From: Anagrus nilaparvatae
Lineage: Eukaryota; Arthropoda; Insecta; Hymenoptera; Mymaridae
Reading direction: 5' to 3'
DNA length: 64,000 bases
NCBI GenBank assembly: GCA_022575985.1
Contig: JAKSXM010000263.1
Location: forward strand, 5,126,001 to 5,190,000
Shown: positions 11,160 to 21,300 of the stretch, piece after piece
Layout of the letters: every line of letters begins with the position of its first letter
Position numbering within the stretch: the stretch's first letter is position 1
Notes under the pieces: model-generated
Database searches by the model: none
What the model was told of the DNA's origin: nothing
What the model saw: the letters and a program-made list of their open reading frames with translations, nothing else
Translations under genes and position numbers: made by a program

Positions 11160-11500
11160 GGCCGTTGCCAGTGAAGATTGATTTGATTGTCATTGCCAAA
11201 CTAACCTGCTCTGAATTAGTTGAATTCCTATTTAATTCTTTGGGTTGATTAGATTTGCCAATATTAGAATCAATAATATTCGAATCTTGCTGTTTAATAC
11301 TTTTATTTTTATTATTTATTATCTCTATTATTATTATTATAAAAAAAAAAAAAAAAAAAAAATTATTATTATTATTATTATAATGAATGGTTGTATGGTG
11401 TTTACCATTACAAACCATGCATCTCTTTTTTGAAAAACATTTTTCAGCTGTATGTTTTAATCCTAAACAATTATAACAATATGCCACAAACTATATGGAC
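11152..11500 (-). pseudogene. BEL/Pao gag C-terminus, zinc knuckle with microsatellite insertion
   Basis: The frame begins AYCYNCLGLKHTAEKCFSKK and RCMVCNGKHHTTIHYN, two CCHC-type knuckles typical of BEL/Pao gag. It then runs into homopolymeric Asn, Phe and Ile stretches encoded by a poly-T/(ATT)n tract (11326-11383). Coding resumes with QQDSNIIDSNIGKSNQ and leads into the protease. The N-terminal DUF1759 part is absent upstream of about 11500. Confidence 0.7.
11326..11383. repeat. (ATT)n-poly(A)-(ATT)n microsatellite inside gag
   Basis: ATT repeats, 22 consecutive A, then ATT repeats again, forming an imperfect palindrome inside the BEL zinc-knuckle frame. Confidence 0.85.
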
Positions 11501-11510
11501 CGCAGCAGAA

Positions 11511-12698
11511 ACTTCTATAAAATTCATTTTAACCGGACATCATCAATTTAACCAAAAAGATGATTCATTACCCCTTCCGATGACGTCATTGCCGCCATGA
11601 TGCATAGAAAAAATTTTCGCTCCACAACTTTTTTTTATTTTTCTTACTCAATTTTCCGAATTTTTCTTTTTCGTTATTTTTATTTTAAAGTTTTTGATTT
11701 TTAATCTTGCGTGCGTTGATCTCGCAGTTTTTCAATATATAACTTTGCTATTTTTTTTTTTTTTTAATATTGTGCTGGATTTCTCTTTCTCCAATTATTA
11801 AATTTGAATTATACTGGTTGCCTCGCGAAATGACGCCATGACAACAACAGGACATTGTCCCCTCCAAAAAAAATGACTTCTTCTTCGCTGGTTAATGCCC
11901 CTCTCGTGTTTAAACAGAAGACGCCATCTTGATTAAAATTATGATTAAATTAATTAATTTTTCTCTTTTTTTTTTATTAGTTTTATTTCACAGCACAACA
12001 TAACATAATCACATTTTCGCAATTAAATACTTTTTTTATAGTAATCAGTAGCACTTGCGATCATAAACGTTTTTTCTTTATATTCAAACTCTCCTCTCTT
12101 TTTTATATGTCACCATGCGTTCACATCACTTTCTTTTTTTTTACTTGAAAATATTGTCACATGTTGAGTTCTTTTTTTTTTAACACAAGAGATGCCACAA
12201 ATGATGATTTCCGGCATGGATTAGCGAATGGTAAAGGATTAAAAATAACTAACACTGACATTGATTAGTAATTTGATTTTATTGAGAAATACACGAGAAG
12301 GTCAGCGTCTATGATCAGTGAGATCCTATAACGCACTGACGTACCGCGTGCCACACGTTAACTCTCGTGCAGTGCGCACACACACATTCACACATACAAA
12401 AATATATACACTATTTACAAGTCTTAACACCCTAAAACCAATTACAAGTAATATAAATACTATTCAGCTTAAAAAAATCTATATTTACCATATATTTATT
12501 TTTTTTTTTTATGAATTTGACACGAATAACGAACGAATTCAATTTTACTCTGATTTTTAAAACGTGCCAAATTAATTAAATAGACAATATGACATACAAA
12601 AACTACACCCAACATCCAAAAATACTATAGCTTTTATCAGTAATTTAATAAAGCCTTCAATAATTTTTCATTTCAAAAATTTCTTACTTTAAATAATC
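11511..12698. other. Noncoding DNA, possibly BEL leader or LTR remnant
   Basis: No protein frame. The complement contains a G+C-richer promoter-like patch (12310-12400), an AATAAA near 12280, and AT-rich DNA between it and gag. That would fit a leader/LTR of the minus-strand BEL element, but no second LTR copy exists in the window to prove it. A CA-rich run lies at 12377-12400. Confidence 0.25.
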
Positions 12699-13523
12699 AT
12701 AAAATTTAAATTAAAAGATATTAATATTGGTCAATATGGAACATAAAAATAACAATATAATTATTGCTTTATATAAAATTGATGGAAAATTATTTGTCAG
12801 TCTTATTACTGACCTAAAAGAATTTAAATGGTTTATTTCGGCTCTGTATAGTAGTACGAGCCATCCTCAGTAAAGTATACTACTATACTTCTTTAGATAA
12901 ACCAAGATGTTAAACTTTTCATGATTCTCATTTATATACCATTAGTATATCATTTCTCTTTCGAGAGAAATTACAGTATATGTTCATCTATTACAGTATA
13001 TGTTCATCTATTACAGTATATGTTCATATACAGTATACGAATTAATAAAATATTATATTTTAATTTTTTGGCATTGGGTCTAAAATATGCCAAGAATTAC
13101 AGTTTTGTTCGTCTATTATATATATACTACTTTGTGTATAGTAAAATAGTCATACTTTTTCAGTAATTAAACTGTTATTTGACTAACTATACATAAATAT
13201 AAGTATATATATTGTGTTGTACTACCTAAACACCGATGAACATATACTGTAATTTCTCTCGAAAGAGAAATGATATACTAATGGTATATAAATGAGAATC
13301 ATGAAAAGTTTAACATCTTGGTTTATCTAAAGAAGTATAGTAGTATACTTTACTGAGGATGGCTCGTACTACTATACAGAGCCGAAATAAACCATTTAAA
13401 TTCTTTTAGGTCAGTAATAAGACTGACAAATAATTTTCCATCAATTTTATATAAAGCAATAATTATATTGTTATTTTTATGTTCCATATTGACCAATATT
13501 AATATCTTTTAATTTAAATTTAT
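12699..13523. repeat. Near-perfect 290-bp inverted repeat (palindrome)
   Basis: Bases 12699-12988 and 13235-13523 are almost identical in opposite orientation, with only a one-base indel seen near the outer end, around a unique 246-bp centre. The arms include the nested palindromes CTCTTTCGAGAG and AGTATACT. No ORF of note and no target duplication was recognised. High arm identity implies recent origin or maintenance by gene conversion. Confidence 0.85.
12970..13029 (+). repeat. Three tandem 20-bp repeats
   Basis: The unit ATTACAGTATATGTTCATCT occurs three times, the last slightly altered. The first unit belongs to the left palindrome arm, whereas the right arm has a single copy. The array therefore expanded after the arms formed. 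Confidence 0.85.
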
Positions 13524-14174
13524 GAAAGGAACGAATTAATAAAATATTATATCTTAAATAATCATATTTTCTCTACAATATCTACAAAAGTAAAAATAAT
13601 TATTATTGCTATATTCTCTGCTACTTTTTTTTTTAAATTACAGTTTAAACATTGTTGACATTTTAATATGATCAAAATCATCAAATAATATTTTTATTTT
13701 TTCAACTATTAAAAAATTACAAAAAATTATAAAATATGACTCATGTTCCAACATAAAATATGCAAAAATTCGGACTATGGTAAATACAATCTTTAAAAAA
13801 TATATCAACAATATAATTAAACAATTTTTATTTTTATAGGTTATGTAATACATTTGTTACTTATTATTTTTCATAAAATTATATATATATTTAGATGTTT
13901 CTATAAATTTTAATAAGATTTTTAAAAAATACTTTTTATTGTAAGTATATACATTATTATTTTTTGTTAATAAATGTTATTATATTATAATATCTATATT
14001 TTTTATTTTTAATTACAGTGCCTTGAAAAGGAATGCCAAGTTGCATTCAAAACGTCGGCTAAAATAATAAATAACTTTTATTAAATTCAAAAAAAAAATT
14101 ATTAAATTTATTTAAAATAGTTCCTAAAGATCGTATTTTTTTTAAAAAGGAATCTTTTCATTTTTTTTAAATAG
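13524..14174. other. AT-rich DNA without a gene
   Basis: The minus-strand frame at 13853-13638 (71 codons) is hydrophobic and AT-driven, with no similarity recognised. A structured candidate RNA motif lies at 14018-14062. Confidence 0.4.
14018..14062 (+). ncRNA. Candidate self-cleaving-ribozyme-like hairpin motif (hammerhead-like, speculative)
   Basis: A perfect 6-bp stem (GAATGC/GCATTC, loop CAAGTT) at 14031-14048 is followed by AAAACGTC. An outer GCC/GGC pairing encloses it (14020-14022 with 14057-14059). Stem then GAAACGTC is the 3' half of hammerhead ribozymes in Penelope-like elements. However, the first A of GAAA is preceded by C instead of G, and the 5' core CTGANGA is not evident (CTTGAAAAG instead). 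It could be a degenerate copy or an unrelated repeat end. Confidence 0.2.
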
Positions 14175-15785
14175 GTAATTCTACCCCCACTCTGATTGCA
14201 CTAGTTTATCGTCCTCCTGACGTTTCTATTACATCTGATATGCAATTTTTTCAACATCTACGTACTTACTGTTCAGACTTTAGTCACAAGGTAATAATTG
14301 GTGATTGGAACGCCAATTTGAGTGATATAAAGGATCCAGATGCTACGTTCTTGAAGGATCTCATGAATGAATTATCACTTAAATTGGTAGACACAGGTCC
14401 CTCGCATCATGGTGGTAAAGTTGACACTTGGATTGACTCAATTTTTGTTGACAACTGTGACACTATTCTGGGCTATGACCATAATTTACCTACTTATCCA
14501 AGTAGGCATGAATTAATATCGGTAACTATTGATATCTTTTACCCCTCTCCCCCAAAGGGTACTTACACCTACAAATGCTTTAGTAAAGTTACCTCGCATG
14601 ATCTTAATCAGCATTTGAATAAATTAGACTGGTCTCCCTATTTAGTAAATGATGATCAATTTGATGTTGAACTAGGTCTGAACAAACTAACAAATAACAT
14701 TCAGACTACAATTGACTTACTTGCTCCAGACAAAACTATTGACCAACATAAATCCATATACCCCTGGATAAACTCTGAACTTCGTTTGCTAAAATTAAAA
14801 CGTGACTCAACTGACAGACGTTATAAGAGAACAGGGTCTAGGACTTTGCTTAATGAATTCCTTAGATTAGCGAAATTGTATGAGGAACAGTCGGAAACAG
14901 CTCGTAGTGCATACATGCACAATCGTATTTGTAGCACCTTGGATGAAAATAAAAATTTTTGGAAAGAGATGCGTAATTTAGGACTACTTCCTAAGCCAAA
15001 TGATGCCCATTTGGATTACTGCTCTGCAGTTTATTCTGATATTTCTAAGGAACTGAATGGGCAATTACAGAGACTCACTAATTCGGGTATTAGGTACATT
15101 TTTGGTTTGAGACGACAAGAACACATTACTCCATATAGAAAGCGTCTTGGTTGGATGCTTAACAAAACAAGAACTGACTACTTTGCATCCCTTATCATGT
15201 ACAGAATTGTGCGTATGAGGGAACCACCTCTATTGTGCACATTATTTGAACCATATAAATCGGACAAACCCACTAGAGGCCCCCGTAAAGATCTTAAGGT
15301 TAATCTAGCACCGACTGACTGGGGTCTATACTCTTTTCAAATAAAGTACGCGAATCTATGGAATTCGATTCCTCCCTGTATAAGGGATTTACCATCCTAT
15401 TCTCGCTTCAAAAAGAGTATCAGACTTTACTTTCATAAATTAGAGAATATTTTGTAATTGACTATGTATTATTGATATCTACTGTTTACCTAGTTAACTA
15501 TTTACTGTTAACAATTTACATTTCACCTTTGATTAATATTCAGTATTATTGTAAATTTTTCTTATTTTATTTAATTCTATGTATAGATTAAAACCATTCA
15601 GTATTAATTAATCAATTTAATGTAAATTTTTCTTTTATTTAACTTTAATTTTAGTTTTAAGTACACATAAAATTTTATATATATTGTAAATTATATTAAC
15701 TTTCTGTAAACAATTGACAATTGAGTGTGTTAAAATATTTTGTAGTTGGCAAATAAATATTCATAATAATAATAATAAAAAATAA
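14175..15785 (+). mobile_element. Non-LTR retrotransposon with the reverse transcriptase deleted
   Basis: It begins abruptly after a poly-T stretch at about 14175 in the endonuclease domain, runs through one long ORF and ends in a 330-bp AT-rich 3' UTR closed by (AAT)n at about 15766-15780. The family is Jockey/CR1-like, the same as the fragment at 2770-3625. Between the post-endonuclease linker and the C-terminal region, the whole RT domain is missing. Confidence 0.8.
14240..15457 (+). CDS. Endonuclease fused to LINE C-terminus, RT domain missing
   Basis: 405 codons. Residues about 10-100 are the C-terminal half of an exonuclease-endonuclease-phosphatase domain: VIIGDWNANL, THIADSIF-like TWIDSIFVDN and YPSRHELISV, where the last His is catalytic. 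Upstream in-frame codons from about 14178 add VYRPPD, the conserved endonuclease motif, so the ATG is not the original start. A linker with SIYPWINSELRLLK and NFWKEMRNLGLL follows, then a direct jump near residue 253 to HLDYCSAVYSDISKELN and the tail RYIFGLRRQEHITPY. The deletion is exactly in frame. It cannot retrotranspose by itself; whether it is expressed is unknown. Confidence 0.7.
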   Translation: MQFFQHLRTYCSDFSHKVIIGDWNANLSDIKDPDATFLKDLMNELSLKLVDTGPSHHGGKVDTWIDSIFVDNCDTILGYDHNLPTYPSRHELISVTIDIFYPSPPKGTYTYKCFSKVTSHDLNQHLNKLDWSPYLVNDDQFDVELGLNKLTNNIQTTIDLLAPDKTIDQHKSIYPWINSELRLLKLKRDSTDRRYKRTGSRTLLNEFLRLAKLYEEQSETARSAYMHNRICSTLDENKNFWKEMRNLGLLPKPNDAHLDYCSAVYSDISKELNGQLQRLTNSGIRYIFGLRRQEHITPYRKRLGWMLNKTRTDYFASLIMYRIVRMREPPLLCTLFEPYKSDKPTRGPRKDLKVNLAPTDWGLYSFQIKYANLWNSIPPCIRDLPSYSRFKKSIRLYFHKLENIL

Positions 15786-16089
15786 AATTCTTAAAAGAAA
15801 GAAAAATAGTCATTAAATTTTAGATTTTTTTAATTTTTGTCGTATTTGATCTAATTTGCAGAATTTTTGTGCTGTTTCTTGCGTATTTTATGCAAAATTT
15901 AAGTTTTCCTTTTATTTAGCCATAATATTTTTCTTAAAATTTTGCCTAATCTCAAAAATAACGTTTTTTTTGGTCCTGTCGCCAGCCATCCTAATTAATG
16001 CCATAAAAACTCCGTGGAAAAAAATGACTGGTGTTTTTGTACACCTAAACACGAATCCAAGGTTCGTTTTACAAAATTTGTGGTAAATT

Positions 16090-16726
16090 CTGCTTCGTGT
16101 AAGATCTGCAGGCATGGACTGGGCGACAGCATGGGGAGGTGGACTATTACCTTACCCAATTTCTAACGCCACACGGTTATTTCCGTGTCATGTTAAAACA
16201 TTGGCATAAAGTGACAACAGAGGAGTACTGGCATTGCCCAGGCGTGAAGGTTACAGTGGAGCAAACATTCTTCGGATGTGTGCGCAACGTGGAGGGGCGC
16301 CCGCCCTTACCAATTTGGGCGCCAGAGATGATGGTTCCGGACATGCTACGGAGTCCCGAAAACTGGAACAAAGTAGCAGAGTACGTAAGGGCCAACTTGA
16401 TGAAGAAGAAAGAGGAGGGCTTTCTATCATAGAGAGCTCACCTTTCCCTAGGCAGGGGGAAGACAGCAGCCAGCTGCCAAGGTTGCGCATCCCAAACTGA
16501 AGATATACCTAAAAAGGGAGTTCTGGTTTGGGTCAAACAAGCGCGGGGGGTTTAAAGTGTGTTTAACCAGTAAGAATCTGTTCGCCGGTGGTCTCCCAGT
16601 TGTACAAAGTGTACAACTTGAAAATGGAAATGGAAACTTCCGGGTCTTTTAGTCCCGCAAACACTCCATAGTTGATGCAAGATTCACATATTTCCCTTGA
16701 AAAAAAAATAAATAAAAACAAAAAAA
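16090..16726 (+). pseudogene. R1-clade non-LTR retrotransposon, 3' end
   Basis: The frame 16139-16432 (GTG is not a true start; the frame is open further upstream) encodes VDYYLTQFLTPHGYFRVML and a knuckle-like region with HCPGVKVTVEQTFFGC. It ends with NWNKVAEYVRANLMKKKEEG. This is the C-terminal end of R1-clade ORF2. In the family the knuckle is CCHC; here the first Cys and the His appear replaced (EQTFF for EHTFF). A roughly 290-bp 3' UTR follows, ending in an A-rich tail at 16699-16726 that abuts the next element. The G+C content is clearly higher than its surroundings. Not in rDNA here. Confidence 0.8.
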
Positions 16727-18274
16727 CACAGCGGCACAAAAAAAAAGTTTTGATCCTGTAACTTGACCTACCTACAGGTAAGTTTTTCGATGTCCTAAAG
16801 TCGAACCTAAAGTCAGAATTCAGCCTACACCCTCAGATTAATCCCCCAGCTACCCCCAGCCACCCTCTAAACCGACCCAAAAAGCAAGTATTTTACTATG
16901 TTCAAAAGTTAAAAATAAAAGTACATTAGCTACGTATTTTGATGTTCTAAAAACGAATTTGAAGTCAGAATTTACCTATCACCCTTATATTTTGCCCCAG
17001 CTACCCCAATCACCCTCTTAACTGCCTCAGAGGGTGAATATTTTACTTTGTGCAAAAGTTATAAATAAAAGTATCTTAGTTACGTTTTTTGATGTTCTAA
17101 AAACGAATTTTAAGTCAGAATTCATCCATTATCCTTTGGCGCTCTAAAATCAACCAGAGGAAGGTTTATTAATCGCTTTAAAGTATTAAAGCGATATCAG
17201 GATGGTGCTAAGAGCTTTAGTTGGAAACAGTAAGCACCTACGATCATATATGATTTCATTATACTAAGTTTTATATGAGGAATGAATTTCGAACTAATTG
17301 CGCTCTGGCCATTTTTTTTGTATGTAGTGATTTGTTTTTTCTGCCAACAGATTATATTCTTTTAGTCTCGATGCAGCAAGTTCTGCTCTATTTTTATCAA
17401 GTCTAAGATCTCTTATAAAGTCGCTTAGCCTTTGTTTGTTAAAAAGCATCGGTGATTTTTTTTTAATTCTTCGTCCTCACTATCATCTTCTGATGATAAT
17501 TTTTCTGTAATATATTCCTTTTTGTTATCGCTCTCAGATCCGACTTCATCTACTTCCATTCTTCCTATAGAATCTTGAACAGGTACCTGTTTATCAATTT
17601 TGAGAAGTATGGGAGGAGTAACACTGTCTACTTCAGCATAAACAGCTTTCAATTTATTCTTAAAATTTATTCCAGTAATATCAGATAAACAAAAATAACA
17701 ATTTGTATTATCGAGTCTAGGTTTTCTGCATTTCATTGGTGTTTCAAAGTTCTTAGCGCCATTCTGATATCGCTGTAATACTTTAAATAACCTTCCTCTG
17801 GTGGGTTTTAGAGGGTAACTAAGCTAGTTGGGACAAAAACTAAGGATAATGGATAAATTCTGACTTAAAATTCATTTTTTAGAACATCAAAAAACGTAAC
17901 TAAGATACTTTTATTTATAACTTTTGCAAAAAGTAAAATATTCACCCTCTGGGGCATTTTAGAGGGTGTTAGGGGTAGCTGGGGCAAAAAATAAGGGTAA
18001 TAGGTAAATTATGACTTCAAATTCGTTTTTAGAACATCAAAATACGTAGCTAAAGTACTTTTATTTTTAACTTTTGGACATGGTAATATTTGCTTTTTGG
18101 GTCGGTTTAGAGGGTGGCTGGGAGTAGCTGGGGCAAAATCTGAGGGTGCAGGCTAAATTCTGACTTCAGATCCGGTTTTAGGACATCGAAAAACTTACCT
18201 GTAGGTAGGTCTAGTTAGATCCCGTAGGGGTAATAATATTTACAGGATCAGAACTTTTTTTTTGTGCAGCTGTG
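16727..18274. mobile_element. CAC-ended DNA element with ~480-bp inverted ends and transposase remnant
   Basis: The ends are CACAGCGGCACAAAAAAAAA (left) and its near complement (right, CACAGCTGCAC). The inverted arms continue for about 480 bp, to about 17210 and from about 17770. Each arm is built of about 2.5 tandem units of roughly 170 bp, marked by AAGTCAGAATT, CCAGCTACCCC, CACCCTCT and AAATAAAAGTA. The 560-bp centre encodes a transposase-like remnant on the minus strand. A CAC terminus fits the CMC-type superfamilies, but no target duplication was found. A further arm-like copy lies at 19663-20040. Confidence 0.65.
17280..17745 (-). pseudogene. Remnant of an unclassified arthropod transposon protein
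   Basis: The frame from 17736 begins MKCRKPRLDNTNCYFCLSDI, continues TGINFKNKLKAVYAEV, has an acidic stretch (SSEDDSEDEE) and ends at 17425. In another frame, 17430-17290 encodes LSDFIRDLRLDKNRAELAAS and RLKEYNLLAEKT. From memory, this Cys-pair motif followed by RDL-L-K--AEL--SRLKE belongs to a widespread, mostly unannotated family of arthropod transposon proteins. One frameshift near 17430. The N- and C-terminal parts, including any catalytic triad, are missing. Function not assigned. Confidence 0.5.
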
Positions 18275-18299
18275 TTTTTTGTTATTAACAATTTATTAC

Positions 18300-18919
18300 A
18301 TAATTTGACAACAATCTAAATGTTAAATATCCTGCAGCTAAAACAGTTCAAAATTTTGATAAGAACCTGATTTTATTATACATATTTTGACTCACTGAAT
18401 CCAAATTTCTAATTTATAAGGTTGTATGATTAATTGTTTAAGCAACGTTTAATTGTTAATAAATTGTTTAAACTATTATTTTCTTGAAAACTAAGCGTGA
18501 AACCTTTTTGTATGTATTTTTTGACTCTCTGATTTTCAATTTCTTTTTTGCAAAAGCCTTACTTATAGTAATTTTTTAAACAATTTTAATTTGTTTATAA
18601 GCCAAAATTAATTCGACAAAAACATGAATTCCGCAGGTTACAGTTTTCGTGATTTCGAAAAGCGATCACCAATTTTGTATAATTTTTAATTGCTGTATCC
18701 GAATTTTTAATTTGAAATGTCATAGGATTAATTGTCTAAACAATATTAAATTGTTTTTAATTTATTTAAACAAATTTTTTTTGAAAATTACGTGTGACAC
18801 ATTTATTTATGTATTTTTTGATGATCATTTTCTCTGATCACGATTTTCAGGTTCTTTTTTTTTTTAATTTTGTTTAAATAAATTATAAACAATATAATTT
18901 TGTTAAAACAATGAATCCT
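18300..18919. repeat. Two diverged ~270-bp AT-rich tandem units
   Basis: Both units contain a TTAATTGT-TAA-CAA block, an AAATTGTTT run, TTTGAAAA-TA-GTGTGA-AC and a TATGTATTTTTTGA block followed by a TTTTCA-TTCTTTT stretch, in the same order. No ORF. Part of the interior of the outer inverted-repeat element. Confidence 0.45.
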
Positions 18920-19135
18920 ACCGCAAATACCAGTCATTTTTTTCCACGGAGCTTTTATGGCATTAAATAGCTGGCGACATGACAGGTTATTTTTAGATTA
19001 GACCAAATTTTAAGAAAAGTATTATGGCTAAATAAAAGGAAAACTTAAATTTTGCATAAAATACGCAAGAAAAAGCACAAAAAATTCCGCAAATTACACC
19101 AAATACGGCAAAAATTGAATAAAATTTTATAATTA

Positions 19136-20229
19136 ATAGGGTATTTTTCTATCTGGTTCCTAAAATGGGCATTTTAATTGAGGAAACGAATACTTACGCG
19201 TACTAAGGTTAAAGTACATAAAAAAGGCAATTTAAAAAAAAAAAATTTACTCTAGCTTGATTTTGCATAAAATGGCACTAATTTAAAAATTGCTCAATTT
19301 TTGCGATAAAATGTGATTTTTTGCCAACCAAATAAAAATTTTTTCACAAAAATTTAACTTCTTGGTTCCGTCATTAAAATACATATAAAAAATTGAACAA
19401 AATTAAATTTTTGGAAGTTAAGATGTATATTAATAGCAACCTAATGACAAAAATTTTTTTTTTTTTATGACTATTTTAACCAGAGATATGAAAAAATCCT
19501 TTAGCAACCTTCTTAAAATTTAGCAAAAAAGTAGATTTTGACATATATCTGGCCAAGCGTTCCTTCTGGACACAAAAGAAATCAGATTCCTACTTACATA
19601 CGTATATTAAACATTAAAAAAAATTACACTTTCCTTTACTTTACTATGAAATGATAATTCAAGCTACAAAAAAAAAAGTTCTGATCCTGGAATTAAACCT
19701 ACCTGCGGGTAAGTTTTCTGATGTACTAAAAACAAAACTGAAGTCACAATTCACCCATCACCCTTAGTTTTTGTCCCAGCAGCCCCAACCACCCTACAGC
19801 AAACTGCAAACCCCAGAGGGTAAATATTTTATTTTATGCAAAAGTTAAAAATAAAAGTACCTTAGTTACATATTTGAATGTAATAAAAACAAATTTCAAG
19901 TAAAAATTTACCCACCACCCTTATTTTTTGATCCAGGTACCTCAGCGACCCTCTCAACTACCCAAAAGGGCGACTATTTTACTTTCTGCAAAAGTTGTAA
20001 ATAAAAGTATTTTAGTTACATTTTTTGATGTTATAAATAAATTTAAATTTATAAAATTGACAAACAAAAAAATTTTAATTTTATCAATTTTAATTTTACT
20101 TTTATTTTCTACAAATTCTTTTTTCTTTTTGTTTATTCAGCATTACAAAGATGTTCAAAATTATTTAAAACACAGGGTATAAAGTAAAATTTCCCGAGGA
20201 ATCCAAAAATTGAGTCAGAATTTTCATTA
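19136..20229. other. Noncoding DNA with a partial copy of the 16727 element arm
   Basis: 19663-20040 repeats the arm of the 16727-18274 element (AAAAAAAAAAGTTCTGATCC, GGTAAGTTTTC, CACCCTTA, AAAAATAAAAGTA) in the same orientation as its left arm. No matching right arm follows. Nothing recognisable in 19136-19660. Confidence 0.6.
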
Positions 20230-20830
20230 GATTACAGGTAAAGCCGGAAAATGGAAAATGTAAAGGTTGAATTTGGATGAGTCAAAAATAAGCGAAGAAA
20301 TTTTTTATGAAATTTGTAGTACATATATTGAACTTATTTTCCTGAAAGTTTTAGTCAATTTAAAGCACTTAGAACAAAATGCCAGGTGGCGAAAAATGTC
20401 AAAAAAACGCATTTTTCAAAAACTGCCGCCACTAAAATCAAAATATCTCCGGTTTAAATCCACCGATTTTAAATTTTAGGGTTGCATTTGAAAGGTCTTG
20501 AGTAGGCAAAAAAAAATGCAATCAACTAAAAGTATTTTAGAGTTGATCTTAAGTCACGATACTATTTTAAAAATCAGCTTTTTTAATAAAATTCATTTTA
20601 CGTTTATCAATGCCAAAAAAAATTGACGCCTTGAAATCAGCTAAAAACTTTTTCACATAATGTAGACCTTTTACCGGTTCAAATGCGACCAATAAGATGA
20701 AATTTGAAGTGAATTCAAAGGAATGGCGTAATTTTTAAAATTGACCAAATCAGGCTATTTTTGGACCTTTTGTAATATGGTAAAAATTCAAGGCTATATA
20801 TTTAATATTGAATGAATGGGACCAGAACTT
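20230..20830. repeat. Inverted copy of the 38080-38490 repeat
   Basis: 20440-20790 aligns as the complement of 38140-38480. Both share the blocks CCGATTTTAAATTTTAGGGT, AGACCTTTTACCGGTT, GATGAAATTT and CAGGCTATTTTTGGA. Noncoding; the family is unclassified. Confidence 0.65.
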
Positions 20831-20834
20831 ATGT

Positions 20835-21300
20835 GTGTGTAAGTATGTATCAACCGTTAAAAGTAAGTGCACGGTAAGAGATTAGAGAGTAGTCGGAGAC
20901 GAAGTTTAATATGTTTATCCTTCTCTAATTCCTTCGTTTTACTTCCCCCAAAGTTTTATACCGGCAGAACGTGCATGGCAGCCTTAGAATATAAGTCCAT
21001 CACGTGTTTCAGTTGAAGTTTAAGTTTTAATATTTGTAAATTTATTGATTGAATTTTGGAGTTTTACTACAATTTTATGTAAGTTTTATTGGCGATTAAA
21101 TTGAATTAGTATTTTTGGAATTGTTATTGTCAAGTTGTGGCGAAATAAGATTGAGTTGTAGCAGTGAAATATTTGGAAGATAGACGTCCCGCCATTATAT
21201 TTGTTAATAAGCACGAGGCCTCACCGAGAAGATATTATTACGAGCTCCAAAATCCTATTATTTTAACGTCATTTTAATCATAAATTCCAGTGGCGATAAG
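20835..21300 (+). other. Possible solo LTR plus primer-binding-site-like sequence
   Basis: The stretch starts TGTGTGTAAGTATG and ends ATTCCA just before GTGGCGATAAGAAG. LTRs of many gypsy-type elements end in CA, with a TGGCG-starting primer-binding site next to them. It is less AT-rich than its surroundings. No second LTR and no coding follows, so this is only a suggestion. Confidence 0.25.

Larger units (their letters stand above)
7444..11500 (-). mobile_element. BEL/Pao LTR retrotransposon, coding region without recognisable LTRs
   Basis: Reading leftward from 11500 the order is zinc knuckle, DUF1758 aspartic protease, reverse transcriptase, RNase H, integrase zinc finger, integrase core and DUF5641-like tail. 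This is the diagnostic BEL/Pao order with integrase last. The N-terminal gag (DUF1759) is missing, as are clear terminal repeats. Frames are broken by an in-frame stop at 10666, a frameshift near 9880-9900, another near 8300 and stops around 7900. The elements that follow it are unrelated, so both ends seem lost. A second, unlinked BEL gag fragment lies at 62160-63150. Confidence 0.85.
15812..19135. repeat. Outer inverted-repeat element with nested insertions
   Basis: Bases 15812-16045 and 18920-19135 are diverged inverted copies, both containing the complement pairs of TTTATTTAGCCATAATA and CCGTGGAAAAAAATGACTGG. Between them lie an R1-like LINE 3' end, the CAC-ended element at 16727-18274 and two diverged AT-rich tandem units (18300-18900). 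No coding region of its own was found, so it is probably a non-autonomous DNA element. Confidence 0.6.

Noticed and set aside
16177..16500. Overlapping frames on both strands of the R1 fragment
   Set aside because: Only the plus frame through 16139-16432 matches an R1 tail; the others are shadows caused by higher G+C content.
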